Shown: one piece after another, positions 30,149-38,651 of the stretch
How positions within the stretch are numbered: position 1 is the stretch's first letter
Layout: each line of letters begins with the position of its first letter
Assembly: GCF_038561955.2 (NCBI RefSeq)
Contig: NZ_CP138333.2
Location: 186,001 to 250,000 of the forward strand
DNA from: Salinicoccus sp. Bachu38
Lineage (GTDB): Bacteria; Bacillota; Bacilli; Staphylococcales; Salinicoccaceae
Direction of reading: 5' to 3'
DNA: 64,000 nucleotides
Translations under genes and position numbers: made by a program
The notes under the pieces: model-generated
What the model saw: only the letters and a program-made list of their open reading frames with translations
Told to the model about the DNA's origin: nothing
The model's database searches: none

Positions 30149-30937
30149 ATGGTATCGACAGGCACAATCATCATCATGTCCATCGTAGGGCTCGCTGCAT
30201 TTCTATTGCCCTTCCTCTTCATATTGGTATTGAGACGCTGGTTTCAGATCCAGTGGATCCCCATCATCATTGGTGCGGTGACCTTCATCGTCTTTGCAAT
30301 GGTTCTTGAGCAGATCTCGCATTTCTTCATCCTGCGTCCTGGAGTGGACGGGACGATTCCCCTGCTTGAAACATCTCCCTGGCTATATGTACTGTACGGG
30401 GTGCTTGCTGCCGGAATTTTTGAGGAGACGGGCAGGCTTGTCGCCTTCCTGCTGATGAAGAGGAGGTATGGGAAGCTGGATACCGCCATCTCCTATGGTA
30501 TCGGCCATGGAGGAGCGGAAGCGATGATCATCCTTGGCCTTGGCATGGTGAATGCAATTGTATTCAGCGTACTCATCAACAGCGGCAGCAGTATATTGGA
30601 TGGATTGCCGCCGGAAACCCTGGAATCCGTGACAGGGACTGCGAATCATATGTATATCCTGTCGATTGTTGAACGGGCCTTCGCCATCAGTGTCCATATT
30701 GGCTTCTCCGTCATCGTATGGGTGTCGGTGATGAAAAAAGGGAAGTGGTGGCTCTTCCCGGTGGCCATCCTGCTCCATGCTCTGACGAATGGTACATCGG
30801 CGATGATGCAGGCAGGTTTGCTGAGCAGCATCTGGCTGGTTTATGCCGGATTTATCATAATGACTGCAGTGACGCTATGGGTCGCCTATATGGTTGGAAG
30901 GAAACAGAGTGAATCCGGGCAAAGAGACACTGCATAG
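30149..30937 (+). CDS. YhfC-family intramembrane protease-like protein
   Basis: 262 residues, about seven membrane helices. Conserved polar motifs inside membrane segments, AGIFEETGR, SYGIGHGGAEA and LLHALTNG, resemble the Glu-Glu...His...His pattern of CPBP-type membrane proteases; YhfC proteins share it. Start is uncertain: ATG 30149 (AGGTGG 5 bases ahead) or GTG 30140. A better-placed GGAGG serves an ATG at 30127, but that codon is in another frame and gives only an out-of-frame 60-residue product. Confidence 0.75.
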   Translation: MVSTGTIIIMSIVGLAAFLLPFLFILVLRRWFQIQWIPIIIGAVTFIVFAMVLEQISHFFILRPGVDGTIPLLETSPWLYVLYGVLAAGIFEETGRLVAFLLMKRRYGKLDTAISYGIGHGGAEAMIILGLGMVNAIVFSVLINSGSSILDGLPPETLESVTGTANHMYILSIVERAFAISVHIGFSVIVWVSVMKKGKWWLFPVAILLHALTNGTSAMMQAGLLSSIWLVYAGFIIMTAVTLWVAYMVGRKQSESGQRDTA

Positions 30938-30970
30938 ACGACGGGAAAGCATTAAATACATCAACAGGAG

Positions 30971-30998
30971 AAGGATGGGGAGCTGCCCATCCTTTTTT
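30971..30998 (+). terminator. Intrinsic terminator
   Basis: AAGGATGGG / CCCATCCTT, 9-bp stem, loop GAGCTG, six T. Confidence 0.9.
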
Positions 30999-31068
30999 AC
31001 TGCATCAATTACCCAATTTCCATTGGTGTGACATCTCTTTTATCATCAGTAGTCATCATACAAAATAA

Positions 31069-31084
31069 TGTGAAATAATTAACA
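31069..31084. promoter_or_regulatory. Upstream TGTGA-N6-TCACA-like operator (one mismatch)
   Basis: TGTGA-AATAAT-TAACA, 31 bases (three helical turns) upstream of the better palindrome. Together they look like a tandem site for a Crp/Fnr-type or Rex-type regulator. Confidence 0.45.
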
Positions 31085-31092
31085 ATAAAGTA

Positions 31093-31121
31093 TTGCTTTT
31101 GTGATTAAATTCACATATAAT
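31093..31121 (+). promoter_or_regulatory. Sigma-A promoter for the DoxX gene with embedded palindrome
   Basis: TTGCTT, 17-base spacer, TATAAT (31116-31121). The spacer contains the perfect palindrome TGTGA-TTAAAT-TCACA (31100-31115), in a position where a bound protein would block polymerase. The extended form TTGTGATTAAATTCACAT also fits the Rex consensus of Gram-positives with one mismatch. Confidence 0.75.
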
Positions 31122-31164
31122 GAACCTATAGAAAAGAACGGATAATGAGAGAGGGGAAACAAAG

Positions 31165-31683
31165 ATGATGAGATGGTTGCAGGAACATAAGGCGAGTGAA
31201 TATGTATTACTTATTTTGAGGGTCTATTTGGGATTTGGATGGTTTACGAGTGGGCTGGGAAAAGTCATGAATGGCTTTGATGCCTCAGGATATCTGCAGA
31301 ATGCAGTACAGAACCCTGTAGTGGGGCCAGACGGCAATGCGGTCTATCCATGGTATACATTCCTGGTGGAAAATATCTTTTTGCCGATGAGTCCGCTTGT
31401 CAATGTCATGGTTCCCTGGGGAGAACTGTTCATCGGCCTCGGGTTGCTTCTCGGAGGACTGACGACTTACGCAGTATTCTTCGGACTGGTGATGAACTTC
31501 GCTTTCCTGTTTGCCGGTACAGTTTCAGTGAACCCATTATATATTCTTATCGGTTTCGTCATCCTGGTTGCAGGACATAAGGCAGGCAGTCTCGGAGTGG
31601 ACCGCTTCTTGTATCGTCAAAATAAAGACGGTGCATCCCGCCGATTCAAATTTCCGGTACGCAAACATGAAGTGACTGAATAA
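31165..31683 (+). CDS. DoxX-family membrane protein
   Basis: 172 residues, four membrane helices. LRVYLGFGWFTSGLGKVMNG at the start and VPWGELFIGLGLLLGGLTTYAV are DoxX/TQO-small-subunit-like features. Members are linked to redox stress at the membrane (for example the MRC complex) or to thiosulfate:quinone oxidoreductase. A polar C-terminal tail faces the cytoplasm. The Rex- or Crp/Fnr-like operator in its promoter suggests control by oxygen or NADH state. Confidence 0.82.
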   Translation: MMRWLQEHKASEYVLLILRVYLGFGWFTSGLGKVMNGFDASGYLQNAVQNPVVGPDGNAVYPWYTFLVENIFLPMSPLVNVMVPWGELFIGLGLLLGGLTTYAVFFGLVMNFAFLFAGTVSVNPLYILIGFVILVAGHKAGSLGVDRFLYRQNKDGASRRFKFPVRKHEVTE

Positions 31684-31696
31684 TCCCAAGTACATC

Positions 31697-31732
31697 AAAA
31701 ACCTGAGTCCATTTATTTGAGCTCAGGTTTTT
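31697..31732 (+). terminator. Intrinsic terminator after DoxX gene
   Basis: AAAAACCTGAG (31697-31707) / CTCAGGTTTTT (31722-31732), 14-base loop. Confidence 0.85.
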
Positions 31733-31846
31733 CAATGGAGTCATCTTTACTTTTCTGGTAAAAATCTTCTTCCTGCCCTTCTGTTGAGTATTCCTCCCAT
31801 CCCGGGTATGATTGACTTAATATTTGCAAAGGATGGGGGCGAGCCA

Positions 31847-33139
31847 ATGAAATTCCTGAAGAAGATAAGAAACAGCATATGGGTCATCCCGGTCCTCTAT
31901 TGCTCAATGGCAGTCGCCTTGGCATTGATTGTCGTCTATGTGGATATGAAGGTGCTGCCGAGGCTCAACTTTGAACTGGCCTTCTTCCTCGCTACTAAAG
32001 TCGATCTCGCCAAAGAGATACTCGGTTCCATTTCAGGGGCACTCCTGACGATGACGACAATCACATTCTCCACAATCATGGTGGTGCTGACTACATATTC
32101 TTCCCAGTTCTCACCGAGAGTACTGACGAACTTTGTCAATGACCGGAGGACGATGCGTGTGCTGGGTGTATTCATGGGTGGTTTCCTGTATTCAATACTG
32201 TCCTTGGCATTTATGCAGCAGGCGACTTTCGAAGGCGAGGTCATTTCAGCAATTGTAGCGGTTATGCTGGCCGTACTCTGCCTGTTCTTCTTTGCCTACT
32301 TCATCCATTTTGTCGCTTCGAGCATACAGGTCAGCAACCTGATCAACTCGCTCGTGGAAGATGTGAAGGATGAGATAGACAGGGAAGAGAAGCGACTCAG
32401 CCAAGACCATGTGGCGGTCAGCAGCCTCGAACCGGAGATGGTGGCTGAATATGATGCAGTCACATCACTCAAGTCCGAGAGTTTCGGGTTCATCCAGTTC
32501 ATGAACCATGACAGACTGTTCGAATGGGCGGATGAGAATGGCGCGGTGGTCCATATCAATCAGCTGATTGGTGAATTCGTAACGACATCCACTATCCTTT
32601 TGACCATCCATCATGACGACGGTGTTGAAGTACCGGACAGCCTGGTCGGTAATATAGAACTGGGCAGGGAGCGGATCGTCTATCAGGATGTGGACTATGG
32701 TCTTCAGAAAATCGTGGATGTTGCCATCAGGGCGCTTTCTCCCGGAATCAATGATCCGAACACTGCTGTCCAGTGCATCCATTACCTATCCGAGGCGCTG
32801 ATAAAGAACTTCAAATACACTGGCACGCATGTCATCTACAATGATGAGATGCATATCGGACGGCTTGTAGCCAAAAGGAGCAGTGTAGAGGACAAGCTGT
32901 ATAAGGTGCTGTCACAGATCAGTTTCTATGGCCGGCAGGATGTAACCATTCTGAAAACTCTGATCGAGTCTCTGGAAAACATTGCCGTCAACAGTACAGA
33001 TGATGTAAAACGTGAAATTGATGCATTCAGCCGATATGTATATGACGGATTCGATGAGAACGTCCTCCATGGCATCGACTACAAATACATCAATGAAAGA
33101 CAGGTGCGGTTGAGTGAAGCACTGAACAAAGTGCAGTAG
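31847..33139 (+). CDS. DUF2254 membrane protein
   Basis: 430 residues. Four membrane helices in the first ~170 residues, including SISGALLTMTTITFSTIMVVLTTYSSQFSPR, the hallmark of DUF2254, followed by a large cytoplasmic domain with RALSPGINDPNTA, also family-specific. Function unknown; a channel-like or mechanosensing role has been suggested by topology only. Start chosen at ATG 31847 (GGGGGCGAG upstream); the 21 residues encoded before it in frame are not membrane-like. Confidence 0.85.
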   Translation: MKFLKKIRNSIWVIPVLYCSMAVALALIVVYVDMKVLPRLNFELAFFLATKVDLAKEILGSISGALLTMTTITFSTIMVVLTTYSSQFSPRVLTNFVNDRRTMRVLGVFMGGFLYSILSLAFMQQATFEGEVISAIVAVMLAVLCLFFFAYFIHFVASSIQVSNLINSLVEDVKDEIDREEKRLSQDHVAVSSLEPEMVAEYDAVTSLKSESFGFIQFMNHDRLFEWADENGAVVHINQLIGEFVTTSTILLTIHHDDGVEVPDSLVGNIELGRERIVYQDVDYGLQKIVDVAIRALSPGINDPNTAVQCIHYLSEALIKNFKYTGTHVIYNDEMHIGRLVAKRSSVEDKLYKVLSQISFYGRQDVTILKTLIESLENIAVNSTDDVKREIDAFSRYVYDGFDENVLHGIDYKYINERQVRLSEALNKVQ

Positions 33140-33175
33140 AGGGACTCGGTGATATTCATCCCTGGGGCCTCTTTG

Positions 33176-33200
33176 GTTTGGAAGCAAAGACATTGGGAAT
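33176..33200 (+). promoter_or_regulatory. Sigma-B-like promoter
   Basis: GTTTGG, 13-base spacer, GGGAAT, 36 bases before the ATG at 33236. Matches the general-stress consensus GTTT..-N13-15-GGG[AT]A[AT]. Confidence 0.6.
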
Positions 33201-33235
33201 AACAATGCATCATGAGTAGAGAAGGGGGCAGTGAT

Positions 33236-33964
33236 ATGGGAATCTGGTTCAGCCTGTTATTTACAGTTGGTTTTGTGCTCATCCATCTGACATCGAAACA
33301 GATGGAGTTCCTCAAAGTCGAACCCCGGAGTAGATTTCTATCCGCTGCAGGTGGAATATCCGTAGCATATGTATTCATGCATCTTCTGCCTGAGCTGGGT
33401 GAATACCAGGAAGCGTTCGAAGGGGCGCTTGAGAGTGTTGAATTTCTTGAAAGCCATATCTATATCATCGCCCTGTTCGGTCTTGCCATTTTCTATGGTC
33501 TGGAACAGCTCGCAAAGCATTCGAAGAGACGGGGTGCGGAGAAAGGTACATATAAGGCTTCCGCCAATGTATTCTGGATTCATATCTCATCCTTCGCGCT
33601 GTACAATGCCATTATCGGCTACCTGCTTCTCAGAGGGGAATATCAGTCGGAATGGGGTATGCTGCTCTACTTCATCGCAATGGGCATCCACTTCATCACA
33701 AACGACAAGGCACTGCGTGCGATACACAAGGATGACTATGACAGCTACGGCCGTTGGCTGCTTGCGTCATCCATCACAGTGGGTTGGATGATCGGCGTGT
33801 TTACTGAAATCAATATACTTGTCATTTCAGTACTGACGGCCTTCATAGCGGGCGGCGTGATACTCAATGTAATGAAGGAAGAACTGCCCGAGGAGCGGGA
33901 AAGCAGTTTCCCGGCCTTTTTCTCCGGTATGCTGGGCTATACCCTGTTACTATTGTTCATGTAA
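33236..33964 (+). CDS. Multi-pass membrane protein, remotely ZIP-like
   Basis: 242 residues, about eight hydrophobic segments. VFMHLLPEL in the second segment and GGVILNVMKEELPEE near the end recall the His/Pro/Glu-bearing helices of ZIP metal transporters, but the classical HNxPEG motif is absent. Assignment is therefore weak. ATG 33236 has AAGGGGG 7 bases upstream; the in-frame ATG at 33212 would include that site. The sigma-B-like promoter suggests stress induction. Confidence 0.65.
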   Translation: MGIWFSLLFTVGFVLIHLTSKQMEFLKVEPRSRFLSAAGGISVAYVFMHLLPELGEYQEAFEGALESVEFLESHIYIIALFGLAIFYGLEQLAKHSKRRGAEKGTYKASANVFWIHISSFALYNAIIGYLLLRGEYQSEWGMLLYFIAMGIHFITNDKALRAIHKDDYDSYGRWLLASSITVGWMIGVFTEINILVISVLTAFIAGGVILNVMKEELPEERESSFPAFFSGMLGYTLLLLFM

Positions 33965-34305
33965 ATCCAGCAGTCGATTGGAATCGCTCCCCTTACAACC
34001 TCCCAATCTGACGAATATTCCAAATTGACGGTCGTAATGAAACATTTTGAGCCGGATGACTACTATAGTTGTACAAGACTTGGAGAAAAGTGAATGTGAA
34101 AAGGTACTATTGAATGAAGTGGCAGGAAATCAAATTCAAATTATTTTGTTTAGATATCATTATAGATAATAACTTGAAATTGCCGAAAGAGTGCTCCGTG
34201 AACATGACAAAGGAGTACTCTTTATATATATAGAATGCCACCGAAAGACTATAAATCTCGTTTCAGGGTATAAGTACATACCGAAAATGAGAAGAGGGTG
34301 TACTG
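33965..34305. other. 341-base intergenic region
   Basis: Contains one convincing feature, the hairpin at 34186-34223. An ORF of 39 codons (ATG 34114 to TAG 34233) runs through that hairpin and is probably fortuitous. No promoter with both boxes was convincing. Confidence 0.5.
34186..34223 (+). terminator. Terminator-like hairpin
   Basis: AAAGAGTGCTCC (34186-34197) pairs with GGAGTACTCTTT (34212-34223), one G-U pair, followed by an A/T tract without a long U run. About 220 bases after the nearest gene, so it may end an unannotated transcript. Confidence 0.6.
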
Positions 34306-35733
34306 ATGAAGATACTGCTGACCGGTGCTTCTGGATATATTGGAGGCAACCTGATGGAAAACCTTAAAGAGGATTACGAAATCGTCGCCATTTCGAGACA
34401 TACGGATAACAAGGAAGATGAAGAGAATGTGACATGGAAGGAAGCGGATCTCTATTCCCAGATAGATATAGAAAATGTAATGGAGGATATAGACATCGCA
34501 GTCTACCTCGTCCATTCCATGCAACCCTCGTCAAAACTGTCGCAGGCCAAGTTTGAAGATATGGATGCGATACTTGCGGATAATTTCGCATGGGCGGCGA
34601 AACAGAAGGGCGTGAAGCGGATCATCTATCTGAGCGGGATCATCCCGGACGATGATACGCTTTCTGAACACCTGGAAAGCCGGCTGGAATGTGAAAAGAT
34701 ACTGGGATCCTACGGCATTCCCGTATCGACGCTGCGTGCCGGCCTGATCGTCGGGCCGAAGGGATCCTCATTTCCCATCCTCCACCATCTGGTGAAGCGG
34801 CTGCCTGGCTTGCTGCTGCCGGCGTGGGCGTATAACCGCACACATCCGGTTGCGCTGAAGGATGTCATAACAGGATTGACGAAGGTGGTCAAAAGAGAAC
34901 CGGATAAGAATGAATCCATCGATATCGGCGGCCCTGAAGAGAAGTCATACAGACAACTTTTTGAAGAGACGGCCGAAGTGATGGATAAGAAACTGCCGAT
35001 GATCGATGTGCCGATCATTCCGATTGCATTGTCCAAGCTGTGGGTCAGGCTCATTGCACAGAAGCCGAAGGAGATGGTCTATCCGCTGCTTGAGAGTCTG
35101 ACGCATAATATGGTAATGAAAGAGGAGAATTATGTGGAAGGCATCTCCAATGCACCGACGACTTTCAAGGAGAGTGTGCGCATCGCATTGGAAGATAAGA
35201 TAGATTCGAGTTCAAAAACGGGTGTTGAAATCATACAGAAAAAAGATATAGAGAAGAATGACGTGAAATCCGTGCAGCGGATCCGTATTCCGAAGCAGTG
35301 GTCGGTCGATGATACCGCAGACTACTATGTCAACTGGCTTTCACGGATTGGCGGCAAATTCATCAATACGCGAGTAAAGGACAAGGAGACATCGATTGCC
35401 CTGCCGTTCTTCAAATCACCGATTCTGGTTTTGGAGAAGTCGGAAGAGCGTTCATACGAAGACCGCATACTCTACTATATCAAAGGGGGAAAGTTCTCGC
35501 AGACAAGGGAAGATGGGCGGGCACGCCTCGAGTTCCGGCGTGTACTGGATACTGATGAAGTTCTGATCGCAATCCATGAGTACGAGCCGACGCTTCCATG
35601 GTTCGTCTATACACTCACACAGGCCAAGGTGCATCTGCTCGTGATGAAGGCTTTCGGTTTTGAAACACGGCTGCTTGCAAACATGCTGGACTCCCAGTAT
35701 GCGAAGTACGTCTCCAATCCGAATGAAGGATAG
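34306..35733 (+). CDS. NAD(P)-binding SDR-like protein with C-terminal DUF2867-type domain
   Basis: 475 residues. N-terminal extended-SDR/YbjT-like half with GASGYIGGNL, IYLSGI, and the substrate-side TLRAGLIVGPKGSSF; C-terminal half (from about residue 320) with IPKQWSVDDTADYYVNWL, PFFKSPILVLEK and a hydrophobic end. The two-part build is common in Bacilli, likely an NAD(P)-dependent oxidoreductase or epimerase of unknown substrate. GAAGAGGGTG before the ATG. Ends with its own terminator. Confidence 0.75.
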   Translation: MKILLTGASGYIGGNLMENLKEDYEIVAISRHTDNKEDEENVTWKEADLYSQIDIENVMEDIDIAVYLVHSMQPSSKLSQAKFEDMDAILADNFAWAAKQKGVKRIIYLSGIIPDDDTLSEHLESRLECEKILGSYGIPVSTLRAGLIVGPKGSSFPILHHLVKRLPGLLLPAWAYNRTHPVALKDVITGLTKVVKREPDKNESIDIGGPEEKSYRQLFEETAEVMDKKLPMIDVPIIPIALSKLWVRLIAQKPKEMVYPLLESLTHNMVMKEENYVEGISNAPTTFKESVRIALEDKIDSSSKTGVEIIQKKDIEKNDVKSVQRIRIPKQWSVDDTADYYVNWLSRIGGKFINTRVKDKETSIALPFFKSPILVLEKSEERSYEDRILYYIKGGKFSQTREDGRARLEFRRVLDTDEVLIAIHEYEPTLPWFVYTLTQAKVHLLVMKAFGFETRLLANMLDSQYAKYVSNPNEG

Positions 35734-35741
35734 GATAATGA

Positions 35742-35767
35742 AGGCTCCAGGCACTGGGGTCTTTTTT
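35742..35767 (+). terminator. Intrinsic terminator
   Basis: AGGCTCCAG / CTGGGGTCT stem with two G-U pairs, loop GCA, then TTTTT. Confidence 0.75.
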
Positions 35768-35798
35768 ACATATAAATGAAATGATTTTGAATATTTAC

Positions 35799-35827
35799 TT
35801 GAGATATCTGGGGAGTAGTGTTTTAAT
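35799..35827 (+). promoter_or_regulatory. Candidate sigma-A promoter
   Basis: TTGAGA, 17-base spacer, TTTAAT, 44 bases before the MFS start. Confidence 0.5.
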
Positions 35828-35870
35828 TATTAACTAAACATAGGGGAAATACATAGAAGAGGCAGTCAAA

Positions 35871-37103
35871 ATGAAAGATAATATCCGCATGGCTACTAGC
35901 CTGTATATCAATTACATCCTTCTCGGGATGATCAACCTCATCATTGCATTGCATATGAGTTTTCTGACTGTCCAATTTGACGCAGATGCAGCGTCGATCA
36001 GCGGCCTGATCTCTGCCATTGGCTTTGGAAAACTGTTCGCACTGTCCTTTGCGGGCCGTCTGTCGGATTCGTTGGGAAGGAAGCCGATGGTCATTACGGC
36101 ATGCATATTATATGTGGTGTTCCTGATTGCCATTCCTTTGTCACCTACGTATGCGGTGGCTTTTGCTTTTGCACTCCTTGCCGGAATGGGGAATTCGATA
36201 TTGGATACGAGCACATATCCTGCACTGATTGAAGGGTTTCCGAGCCGCTCGAGTTCTGTAACGGTGCTGGTCAAGGCATTCATGTCCATCGGGGCGACGA
36301 TCCTGCCTCTGGTCATCACGTTCTTCATCGCGCGTGACATGTTCTATGGGTACACCTTCTTCATCATGGCATTCATCTTTCTGATCAATGCGATCCACCT
36401 GATGACTGTAAGGTTTCCAAAAGCCAATATGGTCATCGTCGAACCGAATCCGGAGGGTGAAGTGGGAAGTATTCCCACAGTGACATTCAGGGAGCGGCCG
36501 AAATTCTGGAAAGAAGGGATCACGGTCATTTTCATCGGCTTCATATCCGTCTCCCTGCTGCTGATCATCCAGACATGGCTGGCGACCTATGCCGAGGATA
36601 TCATCGGACTTGGTGAATCAACAGCCATCAACCTGCTGAGCTACTATAGTTTCGGAGGGTTCGTTACAGTGATTCTGCTTTCTGTGATTTTGGGAAGAGT
36701 CTTCCGGCCGATCACCGTGCTGATTCTCTATCCTTTCATTGCGAGTATTGCTCTGCTGTCACTGTTGTTTGTGTCGAACTATTACTTGCTGATCGGCATT
36801 GCATTCCTGCTTGGGCTGTCGACATCGGGCCTATTCCAGCTGGCGGTGACATTGATGTCCGAATTCTTCCCTGAGAAGAAAGGGGCAAGCACTGCATACG
36901 TCACCTTGTCATCGAGCATCGCTTTCATCGTGATGCCTTATTTGACCGGTCTGATGAACAGGCACCTGGATGCTTCATATATTTTCATTTTTGAAATATT
37001 GATTGCGCTCACTGCGATGGGACTGGCAATTTTCATTTCAATGAGATACCGCCGTATATTCGGAATCGAAGCGCCTGGGAAGGCAATGTGGAAGGCACCC
37101 TAA
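35871..37103 (+). CDS. MFS transporter, unknown substrate
   Basis: 410 residues, 12 helices. FAGRLSDSLGRKPMV in loop 2-3 is MFS motif A; helix 4-5 has GMGNSILDTSTYPAL, unlike the exporter motif C of the other MFS gene in this window. Helix 7-8 (LLIIQTWLATYAEDIIG) resembles the FucP/TsgA-type sugar or metabolite carriers. A charged tail ends the protein. Substrate not deducible. Confidence 0.78.
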   Translation: MKDNIRMATSLYINYILLGMINLIIALHMSFLTVQFDADAASISGLISAIGFGKLFALSFAGRLSDSLGRKPMVITACILYVVFLIAIPLSPTYAVAFAFALLAGMGNSILDTSTYPALIEGFPSRSSSVTVLVKAFMSIGATILPLVITFFIARDMFYGYTFFIMAFIFLINAIHLMTVRFPKANMVIVEPNPEGEVGSIPTVTFRERPKFWKEGITVIFIGFISVSLLLIIQTWLATYAEDIIGLGESTAINLLSYYSFGGFVTVILLSVILGRVFRPITVLILYPFIASIALLSLLFVSNYYLLIGIAFLLGLSTSGLFQLAVTLMSEFFPEKKGASTAYVTLSSSIAFIVMPYLTGLMNRHLDASYIFIFEILIALTAMGLAIFISMRYRRIFGIEAPGKAMWKAP

Positions 37104-37125
37104 GAAACTGAGAGGGTAAAAGCAT

Positions 37126-37165
37126 AAAAGACAGCGGAGCCGCTACACCGGCCCCGCTGTCTTTT
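37126..37165. terminator. Bidirectional terminator overlapping the end of the CtaG gene
   Basis: AAAAGACAGCGG (37126-37137) / CCGCTGTCTTTT (37154-37165). Serves the MFS gene on + and overlaps the last codons of the leftward gene. Confidence 0.85.
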
Positions 37166-37919
37166 GCGTTTTGGGGGTATGCGCCTGATAACATTGCCAG
37201 CACAAAATGACGATCAATCCAAGGTCGACGACATCTCCCCCATAGTACATCAACAGGGCGCCGCTTTCTCCAGCCCCCTTCGATATCCCATCCGGTGGTG
37301 CAGCATAGATGAGCTTGGATAATACTTTATGGAAGCCGAGCACAAGGATCAGGACGATGGCACGGTACATGAAATTGTATCTATGCGTCGTGATATCGAT
37401 ATAGATGAGGGAGATGGTGAATAGATATCCTGCGAGAAAGACATGCAGGTGGACCAGTGCATACAGCCATGCAGATGTATGCATCAGCGTGAACAGGCCA
37501 GTCAAGTAGATGAGAAATAGCCCACCGATATTCAGGATGGCTGCAACTATTGGGTTGGTGACGAGCCTTGCGTATCTGCTGTTGAGCAACCGGCTCAGTT
37601 TTCTGGCTGCAGGGACTTTCAATGTGCGCATGAGCAATGTCATCGGTTTGCTGAAGACGAGGATGAGCGGTGCCAGCATGCCGAGCAGAAGGTGTCCCAT
37701 CATGTGTGCAGTGAAGTCTGTATGTGACAGTTGGGCGAGTGGGCCGGTCAGAGTCAACGCAGCCAGGATGACGCCTGCAAACCAGAAAATATAGCGGTGG
37801 AACGGCCACTTCCTGTGTTTTCCATTCGAAATGTGCATTGCGACCGGGTACAGGATCAGCGCAGCGAGGGCAATGAAGACGGCAGTAGTTTCGATGAGAA
37901 GGAAGTTTGCATGCGCCAT
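37143..37919 (-). CDS. CtaG-type cytochrome c oxidase assembly membrane protein
   Basis: 258 residues, about seven helices. Caa3_CtaG family: conserved HMMGHLLLGMLAPLIL and HLHVFLAGYLFT His-bearing helices, which may bind copper for delivery to heme-copper oxidase. Paired with a DUF2243 gene one base upstream, a recurrent partnership. GAGGGGAGG-type site in the end of the upstream gene. Confidence 0.85.
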   Translation of the reverse strand: MAHANFLLIETTAVFIALAALILYPVAMHISNGKHRKWPFHRYIFWFAGVILAALTLTGPLAQLSHTDFTAHMMGHLLLGMLAPLILVFSKPMTLLMRTLKVPAARKLSRLLNSRYARLVTNPIVAAILNIGGLFLIYLTGLFTLMHTSAWLYALVHLHVFLAGYLFTISLIYIDITTHRYNFMYRAIVLILVLGFHKVLSKLIYAAPPDGISKGAGESGALLMYYGGDVVDLGLIVILCWQCYQAHTPKTQKTAGPV

Positions 37920-37920
37920 A

Positions 37921-38397
37921 TCATCCCGCCTCCCCTCGAGTCATGCGTTTCCTCGCATGGATGAACAGAATGGTGCCGATGAGGAACAGAATGAGTCCGG
38001 AAATATTCCAGGCGAGGTCATAGGGCAGTATTTCCACACCATACCGCACCTGGTGAACCTGCAGCAGCTTATGGTTTACGATGCCATCGAACACCTGAAA
38101 CCCCCCGAGACCGAGGAAGAACGATGCAGTCCATGTCCGCATATGTGCAATATGCCTGCGGTGGAGGTCTGCAAACATGAACAGACCTGCCACCACTGCA
38201 AATAATGCGAATGCATTCAATAGTCCATCCGACAGTATGCCGATGAACGGCGTGGAAAGGTCATAGAAATGGTGCCACTGCAACAGCTGGTGGAAGATGA
38301 TTTCGTCAATCAGTGCCATCAGTCCGATGCCGAACAGAACACCGGACCACATATTCCGGGATGGGCTGACGTGACGGTGCTCCTGTTTTCTTGCCAT
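37921..38397 (-). CDS. DUF2243 membrane protein
   Basis: 158 residues, four helices. LFGIGLMALIDEIIFHQLLQWHHFYD and GFQVFDGIVNHKLLQVHQVRYG carry many His in repeated HxLLQxH patterns, diagnostic of DUF2243 and suggestive of metal or heme handling. The upstream in-frame ATG (38415) is replaced by 38397 because AGGAGAGG precedes it. Co-directional with the CtaG gene, one base apart, so likely a joint role in respiratory oxidase or copper handling. Confidence 0.82.
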   Translation of the reverse strand: MARKQEHRHVSPSRNMWSGVLFGIGLMALIDEIIFHQLLQWHHFYDLSTPFIGILSDGLLNAFALFAVVAGLFMFADLHRRHIAHMRTWTASFFLGLGGFQVFDGIVNHKLLQVHQVRYGVEILPYDLAWNISGLILFLIGTILFIHARKRMTRGEAG

Positions 38398-38575
38398 TAT
38401 ATCCTCTCCTGTCAACTCAAGTTATAATCCACTTACCCATAAACGGGGATAATAAAATAAAAATGATATTTTCCCATATCTGCACCAGTATATTGGGTGT
38501 GCTTTCATTTTGTGTCCAAATGCTGAAATATCCATATAAATGTTTCGCGTTGTGTAATTATGCTCTTGATTGGCA

Positions 38576-38604
38576 TTCATACATAAAATGGATAGTGCTA
38601 TAAT
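38576..38604 (+). promoter_or_regulatory. Extended -10 sigma-A promoter for the M20 operon
   Basis: TTCATA, 17-base spacer ending TGC, TATAAT (38599-38604). TGnTATAAT is an extended -10, which can offset the weak -35. Confidence 0.6.
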
Positions 38605-38651
38605 AACTGAAAAGAAGTAATTTTTAGATATTTATCAAATGGAGGGATTTT

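Noticed and set aside
34114-34233. 39-codon ORF before the SDR-like gene
   Set aside because: Runs through a terminator-like hairpin, only a weak AAGG site, no recognisable product.
34259-34271. GTTTCA next to GGGTAT, at first sight sigma-B-like
   Set aside because: The two boxes touch, without the required 12-15-base spacer.
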